Source: Physocladia obscura (Eukaryota > Chytridiomycota > Chytridiomycetes > Chytridiales > Chytriomycetaceae). Taken from it: a stretch of 14,926 nt of DNA. The notes below the pieces were generated by a model that saw nothing but the letters and a program-made list of their open reading frames with translations, made no database searches and was not told where the DNA came from. The DNA lies in assembly GCA_027596945.1 (NCBI GenBank), contig JADGJH010000730.1:1-14926 (forward strand), in the 5' to 3' direction. The first letter of the stretch is position 1. Each line of letters begins with the position of its first letter. A program made the position numbers and the translations under genes. Below, one piece after another: positions 10,140 through 14,926 of the stretch.

Positions 10140-10332
10140 GCTTGATGTGTTTGGTAATTGCAGCTGCTCAGTACTGATCTAAGGCACCTGATCCATCATA
10201 GTCACAAATAACAGTTGGAATTGGATCTGTTTGATTTGGATAGGCCTGCTGCCACAAATTATACACTGTTTTGATTGCATTTTTTGCATCAATGGTCCAT
10301 TCCTGTGCTGACTTCTTCCAGTTTGGTCCCAT
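10140..10332 (-). pseudogene. Unrecognised Met-initiated ORF remnant within the copy B interval
   Basis: From an ATG at 10332 the minus strand reads MGPNWKKSAQEWTIDAKNAI, then KTVYNLWQQAYPNQTD, PTVICDYDGSGALDQY, a stop, then AAAITKHIKQLG. The pattern of Trp and Ala with an LWQQAY stretch and a later DYDGSGALDQY loosely recalls hAT transposases ahead of their dimerisation region. No such region follows, so I do not assign it. It could be part of copy B or a separate insertion. Confidence 0.3.
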
Positions 10333-10394
10333 TTTGATCTAATTTGCAAAAATAAATAGTATGCTTTTTAGAACAGCTGCAGAAAAAAAATCAA

Positions 10395-11411
10395 TGGTGC
10401 AGCTGATCTGGATCATACTTTATTAGACTTAGAAAATTGGTCTTTTTTTCATTTTGGAAATCATGGGTTGAAAAAATTTCATTTTGATTTGCAACAAAAT
10501 ATGGAACACATTGCTTCTCCTCTGATTGAATTAAAGGCAACAGGAGAAGGATCAACCAAATGGCATCAATGGTTTAATAGTCATTTTGGCTTTAACATCT
10601 TCAGCTGTGAAGATACTTGGACTGAATTGCTTCAGATCGACACCAATTCATCACTGAGAAGGATCCATCTGTTGATATTCATGTACTACTTGAAGGTATA
10701 CTCTACAAACAAATGCAGAGCAGCATTCTTTCATATCAATGAGAAAACATGGTCAAAATGGTCAATGTTGTTCTGGAATTGGCTACAGGACTTAATGTGG
10801 TAAGTTTTTTAAATCAAATTTTTTTTGTCAGTAATCCAAAATAAATTGATTTTGAACACCAGAAAGAAAACTGGGAATCAATGAATCAATCTTGTTATGT
10901 TGATGGAGATTGAACAATATCCTATCAATAGATCTGATTTTAGTCACAAATTCAAACATGCTGGCCTTCAATACCAAGCATTTGGAACATCAAAAATTGT
11001 TGTTTGTCCATAGAACCTTGTGGTTTCAATCCTGATATTGTGATGGCACATGGATTTTTAGTACCAGTTCTTGAAAGTGATGAAACTATTGCTGCAGACA
11101 AGGGATATCACAAACATTCTGGGCTTGGGCACTTTGTTACTCCCATTAAAAACAACAGAAAAAACAATTTAATTAGTCAACACAATTGTGAATTGAAGAT
11201 CATGGGCTCCTGTCATGAAAATGTCAATAAGCACCTGAAGAATTTTCATATACTTTGCACCTTTTGTGAATCTCAAAGCAAACATCAAACTGTATTTTTT
11301 ACCTGTGCCAATATTACTCAAATCAAATTAAGACCTGAGCCTCTTTTTGATTTGGATTTGAATAAAAAAACTGTACTTATTGTCCTGTTGGCTCCACAAG
11401 GTTTTTTGTAG
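10395..11411 (+). pseudogene. ISL2EU-like (DDE_4) transposase, frameshifted, catalytic residues still visible
   Basis: Reading frames switch at about 10760, 10911-10940 and 11004. The first part reads HFGNHGLKKFHFDL, TKWHQWFNSHFGFNIF and MYYLKVYSTNKCRAAFFHIN. In the next frame come VVLELATGLNV and, after a probable intron (10800-10862, GTAAGT to CAG, 63 nt, phase 0), KENWESMNQSCYVDGD with the first catalytic Asp (10902). A third piece gives SHKFKHAGLQYQ. The last ORF gives EPCGFNPDIVMAHG, then IAADKGY with the second Asp (11097), HENVNKHLKNF with the Glu (11217), and TVFFTCANITQIKL. Order and motifs fit ISL2EU/Harbinger-type DDE_4 transposases. All three acidic residues survive, but frameshifts and a TGA at 10911 make it inactive. 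Terminal inverted repeats were not found. Confidence 0.7.
10800..10862 (+). other. Candidate intron in the ISL2EU-like transposase relic
   Basis: A perfect GTAAGT donor follows the AAT GTG codons and an ACCAG acceptor precedes AAA GAA AAC. Removing 63 nt keeps frame, removes an in-frame TAA and joins GLNV to KENWE. The length matches the host introns here (45-109 nt). A shorter 32-nt choice ending at 10831 would leave the frame broken. Confidence 0.45.
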
Positions 11412-11690
11412 TATCTAGTGACCAACTAGATGAAGTTTGTACGTCCTCCCATTGGGTAATGGCAGAAGGCCCTTGTTTTTAGGAATATAAAGACTTGTTC
11501 CTCATTATCTTCAAATTCTGCAAGCCCATGTGACTTAATTTTTTCAATACATCTGTATGCTGATCTGGCAGCTGCAGGTGAGATGCTATGGTTAATGGCG
11601 ACAGGTTTGGCTGCTTCATTGAAAGATTGGCCAGTATTGATGGTATTGGCGATATCAACAAAAATCTGCTTGCTCTGTGTTACTTCTGGA

Positions 11691-11870
11691 TCAAATTTAT
11701 GAATCTAAGAGATTGCTAACTTTATTTTGTGTGGTTAAGAGATGGTAGATGTCACATTCAGGGTAGGTGATTTTTATTAAAACACTGATTTTTGTTATTG
11801 CTTTTGGATGAGTGAAAAAAAAAGAGAGTTGAATCAGCTCAGTTGATAAAGCCACACAAAACCAAAAATT
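11691..11870. other. CpG-free spacer between transposon block and TSR1 stop, with candidate TSR1 poly(A) signal
   Basis: This is the 3' flank of TSR1 (minus strand). AATAAA lies on the minus strand at 11778-11773, about 93 nt past the TSR1 stop. A pyrimidine run on the minus strand occupies about 11815-11825. No CpG occurs here, so the mutational footprint reaches up to the TSR1 coding end. No coding trace is seen. Confidence 0.4.
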
Positions 11871-13289
11871 CTAATCATTCATTTTGTCCTCATTCGGAAC
11901 CTCAAATTCTTCCACCCACGTTCTTGTTGTCCACTTTGGAAAAACCCGTTTATAAAGTGACAAACACACTGTGTCACTTGCGGTTAACTGTTCATCAAAC
12001 ATGCACTTCATGTATCCATGCGTACCAAGACTTTCTTTAATGTGTCCGACGCGGCCATGCTTGGTTGTTAACTGCACAGGTTTGAAGTATTCAATATCTT
12101 GAGGGTCAAAGAACATGTATCGGATCACAGCACTTCGTTTGTGAATTTTGAATGGGTGACCTGTTAGCATGATGCGTTTTGCAATGATACGGGACGGAGT
12201 TGGCGCAGTCAAGTTTCCTGACGCAACAAGAAGCGGAGTACCTGCAAAAATTTGAAAAAATAAAATATTGATGTTGGATAAAAACAAGTAACAAAAATCA
12301 ACAAACAAAAATAGATAAATAAAAAAACCATTTTCGACAGGTTTGAACAATAAAACAGGTTCATGCTCGAATCCAATCGGCCCATAAAAGCTCGCAATTA
12401 CATTACGTCCGTGATGGAAATATCGCTCAAATCGATGAACATTGTTTGTTCCGCTGCGTGAATCAGCACTATATATTGGGTTGATTACAAACCGCCGGAA
12501 TCCAACATACAGAATCAATTCATCTTTTGATTTGATGACTGGAGAATTTACACCTGGAGAGTCAATGCGATGCACGCTGATTGATGACAAAGTAATTTTG
12601 TTTTCATGCGGCAATAAAGAGAAAATGACAAAAGGCTTCTTTGCTGAAACAATGTCTGACAATTTTTTGTTCATTAAAGTTGGAAATTGTTGACGGATTT
12701 CCACAACTCACCCATCACTTGTTTTGGAACATTTTCAATCCAAACCACAACCTTCTTTCCAATATCAATACCTTCATCCAATTCATCAACATCCTTAATT
12801 ATTCTAGTTTTAGTTTTCCGAAAGTTTTCAAATTCAAAGATTTTTGCGTAATCAATTGGCAAGTTTTCCCGTGGATCCCAGGGTGAAGTTCGGAAGCTTT
12901 TCAAGCCACGGTATTTTGAAAATCTGAGACGGGCAGAAATGTCGCGCGGTGTATCAATCTCATCAGGAAATTGCAAATCTTCTGCCACGGCTCGTTCCGT
13001 TTTTTTTGCTTCCAAGTATGCTTTATATCTAAAAAAATCACGCGACACAGTTTATGAACAGTCAGAAAAGAAAAGAAAAACGTATACTAAAGAAAAATAG
13101 AAAAAAACCAGAAAAACAGCCCGCATAAAAACTCAACTGTCTAGCATCATCAGCAGCATTAAAATCCACATCGAAAGCATTCGTCTTGCCTTCAAGTTCA
13201 ATATCTTCATACTCTTCATCTTCAACATTTAGTTCATGGACAGGAGTACTATTTTCGTTATCAGACACAATACCATCCATTTCATCGCT

Positions 13290-13321
<32 letters not shown>

Positions 13322-14889
13322 TGTCAACACTTTCGCCTTCATCTGAATCAACTATCCACGCAGCTTGATAGGCAGAAGTTCCTTTTGGAACCCTGACGGT
13401 TTTTTTTGGTAATCCAGATGAAGATGCATTGCTTGTCATCGGGTCCTCCCCAATATCCATTATTTCACCGTAATCATCGCCATAAATTGCACGCTTGCGG
13501 TGAAGGTCAGCCACACGTGCATCGGCGTCGGCCAATTCCTCTTCAGTAGGCCAAGTTTGTTCTGCGTCCAGAGGATCAGGTGTGTTAAATGCAACTAACG
13601 AATCTTGGAGGTCAGGGTCTGGAACTTGAAGAATCGATGGAGGAATGATTTCATTCGTTCTTTCAATCGGACATGTTGTAATCTGAAAAAAGAAAGGAAT
13701 TAGGGGTGAAAAAGTGTGGATGTACAATATAATACCTTTTGAATCTGAAATTCACCAAATCCTGGAATTGTAATCAACCTATTTGCATTCAAGCGAGCAG
13801 CACCGCGAATATAGCCAGTGACTTTCAAAACACCTTGTCCATCCAAAGTTTCCACAAATTCTGGAGCACCATCACTCAAAATATATGAATGCCTGTCCCT
13901 CCAAACACATCCTTTCGGAATTTGCGCAGCAATATTTCGAGCAAATGCATTTGCTTCAGTGGAACAGCTGGGCACACCATCTTTAATACCTAACGACATC
14001 GATGTGAAATCGGAAAAGTTATAGATTCGGCCATCACATAGTGGGAAATGGGCGACAAGAAAACTTTGAAGTGATTTGAAAATCGCGTGTCGCGTTTTTG
14101 TGTCCGGAGCTTTGTCGAGATTCATAACAATACCACCGAAAATTGTGGGCACATGAGTTGCTTTTATGGCGCTCATTGCTTGATCGCCAATAGCATCGAC
14201 TTCAACAACAGCAGACATTACAGGCAACATGAAATCTGCAATTTGAATATGTGAGAGCAGATGGGGAACAGTTCGCGGAACAGGGACCAGAAGAAGTTTC
14301 TGCTTGAAGTTTGTAAGGCTGCAAAAATAAAATTAAAAAAAATTAAAATTGAAAATGCAAGTAATGATCAAATTGAAACTTGGTAGAAAGTTTTGTTGGT
14401 ATCAAAAAAAGGCATAAATTTATACGTGAGAGAAACTGGGGCGCCAGAGTAGCAATCGGCGGGTAGAGGAAGATCAAGCGCGGTGATGAAATGAGCAATT
14501 GCTACGCAGGCATCCACGTCCGGACAAAGCGGAATAACAGCAATGATCTTTGGGGGAGCAGTGGAACCGGTAAAGAGACGTGTGGCAGCGGCAAGAGTCT
14601 GGCGCTTCTTCAGCTGCTCAATCTTAGATGAGTTGCGCCGGTCAGCCCGCTTCTGTGTCTGCTGGACAATATTCGAGCGTGTAGTTTTGTTTATTTTTCC
14701 TATTAGAGTGCAAACGGGTTTTGTTTGGTGTTAGTAGTTATGTATTGCTCGCACCTACACGCACACAGTAAATAAACAATTAACCGACTCACCCTTGGTT
14801 TGCGCTTTCAGGGATCCTTTACTTGCGTGCTTCGACTTGAAAGCTTTGTTGGCACTCTTCGCTGACGATCGGTGGTGATGTGCAGTCAT
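11871..14889 (-). CDS. TSR1: TSR1, pre-40S ribosome biogenesis factor (BMS1/TSR1 family)
   Basis: TSR1 is a nucleolar and cytoplasmic factor that binds pre-40S particles during 18S rRNA maturation; it is a GTPase-like protein without GTPase activity. Exons 14889-14793, 14699-14426, 14318-13736, 13682-13138, 13028-12712, 12655-12329 and 12241-11871 are all in phase, giving 837 residues (human 804, yeast 788). The N-terminus reads MTAHHHRSSAKSANKAFKSK then HASKG, the family signature. The G-like domain lacks a P-loop, as expected. The AARP2CN-like region ends with LITIPGFGEFQIQK (about 305-318). A long acidic linker (about 385-490) has an Asp10 run at 440-449. The C-terminal domain shows FPDEIDTPRDISAR (520-533), YRGLKSFRTSPWDP (539-552), HPFKIHKRSAVIRYMFF near 743 and LYKRVFPKW near 810-818. 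Introns are 53-109 nt; the first carries TACTAAC. No damage is seen. It converges on LDAH across the transposon block. Confidence 0.97.
13291..13320. repeat. (TCA)10 microsatellite coding the TSR1 Asp run
   Basis: Ten uninterrupted TCA units on the plus strand equal ten GAT (Asp) codons of TSR1. The tract sits in the acidic, probably disordered linker. Use of one codon only suggests recent slippage rather than old, constrained residues. Confidence 0.9.
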
Positions 14890-14926
14890 TTTCAGAAAAA
14901 AAAAAAGAAAAAAAATTAATAAATTA
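14890..14926 (-). promoter_or_regulatory. Start of the TSR1 upstream region (partial)
   Basis: Only 37 bases upstream of the TSR1 ATG are visible. They are almost entirely pyrimidine on the minus strand near the ATG, then AT-rich. This fits a fungal 5' UTR or core promoter, but no specific element can be named. Confidence 0.35.

Larger units (their letters stand above)
9480..11690 (-). pseudogene. pogo/Tigger-like (DDE_1-type) transposase relic, copy B, interrupted
   Basis: The N-terminal part (11690-11413) reads DIANTINTGQSFNEAAKPVA, ISPAAARSAYRCIEKIKSHG, LAEFEDNEEQVFIFL, RAFCHYPMGG and NFI, a TAG, then LVTR. It aligns without gaps over its second half with copy A (SAYR, EE, FL, CH, NFIDLV). 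The match stops at 11413, where a plus-strand ISL2EU-like gene begins its end. Further along the minus strand, HKIVDYN near 9850 fits the vNYDE block, and 9686-9480 reads VQKTVEIFTVCFEAGIDSFF then LPPNKTHLLLEHAY. This is the classic DDE_1 segment before the QPLD motif, with the catalytic Asp apparently replaced (LLCNN for LLLDN). It is non-functional. Joining the N- and C-terminal pieces as one element is inference. Confidence 0.5.
4613..11894. other. CpG-depleted, AT-rich transposon graveyard
   Basis: Reading every line by eye, CpG occurs only at 6838, 6967, 7191, 10010, 10638, 11442, 11599 and 11650 over about 7.3 kb, whereas the flanking genes often show two to four per 60 bases. CpA and TpG remain common, so the loss is specific to CpG and not just low GC. 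All recognisable coding traces inside are broken transposases. The left edge is sharp at 4612; on the right, CpGs begin returning at 11442 and are frequent once TSR1 coding starts. This is the expected product of methylated-CpG deamination or a CpG-targeted RIP-like process acting on repeats. The mechanism is inferred, not observed. Confidence 0.85.

Noticed and set aside
10140..10332. hAT transposase fragment.
   Set aside because: The LWQQAY and ALDQY pattern is only suggestive, and no hAT dimerisation region follows on the same strand.
10363..11408. Terminal inverted repeats for the ISL2EU-like element.
   Set aside because: The two ends compared by eye share no inverted match; only a 6-base direct repeat flanks them.
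4613..11894. Neurospora-type RIP at CpA.
   Set aside because: CpA is abundant throughout the block; the missing dinucleotide is CpG.
13186..13368. Ser-rich plus-strand ORF.
   Set aside because: It is the antisense shadow of the acidic TSR1 linker and TCA repeat.

Overview
The window looks like nuclear DNA from a fungus, probably an early-diverging, chytrid-like lineage (inference). Two things support this. Its three genes are eukaryotic housekeeping genes split by short GT-AG introns of about 45-110 nt, some with a perfect TACTAAC branch point. Its transposon relics belong to DNA-transposon families common in such genomes. No bacterial features, RNA genes or CRISPR arrays were seen.

Layout. 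Positions 57-3253 (minus) hold nine exons of TRAPPC8/Trs85, a TRAPPIII trafficking and autophagy subunit; its 3' end lies beyond the left edge. Positions 3263-4496 (plus) hold a complete four-exon LDAH lipid-droplet hydrolase, head to head with TRAPPC8 and with start codons only 9 bp apart. Positions 11871-14889 (minus) hold a complete seven-exon TSR1, the 40S ribosome-assembly factor. LDAH and TSR1 converge, and between their 3' ends lies a gene-free interval of about 7.3 kb.

That interval is the unusual part. From about 4613 to 11894 I count only eight CpG dinucleotides by eye, while CpA and TpG are plentiful and the flanking genes carry several CpGs per 60-base line. This is the footprint expected of heavy C-to-T decay at CpG sites (cytosine methylation or a RIP-like process). 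Inside it are broken transposases: a PIF/Harbinger-like fragment (minus, 4845-5390), an orphan C-terminal tail (minus, 6656-6840), two opposed copies of one pogo/Tigger-like (DDE_1-type) family (plus from about 7080; minus from about 11690), and an ISL2EU/DDE_4-like transposase (plus, 10395-11411) that appears to have landed inside the minus-strand copy. None encodes an intact protein.

The three genes do not form a pathway. TRAPPC8 and LDAH may share a very compact bidirectional promoter. The transposon block sits where insertions harm least, between two gene 3' ends. I saw no new enzymatic system; the strongest candidate for something notable is the sharply bounded, CpG-erased transposon graveyard.
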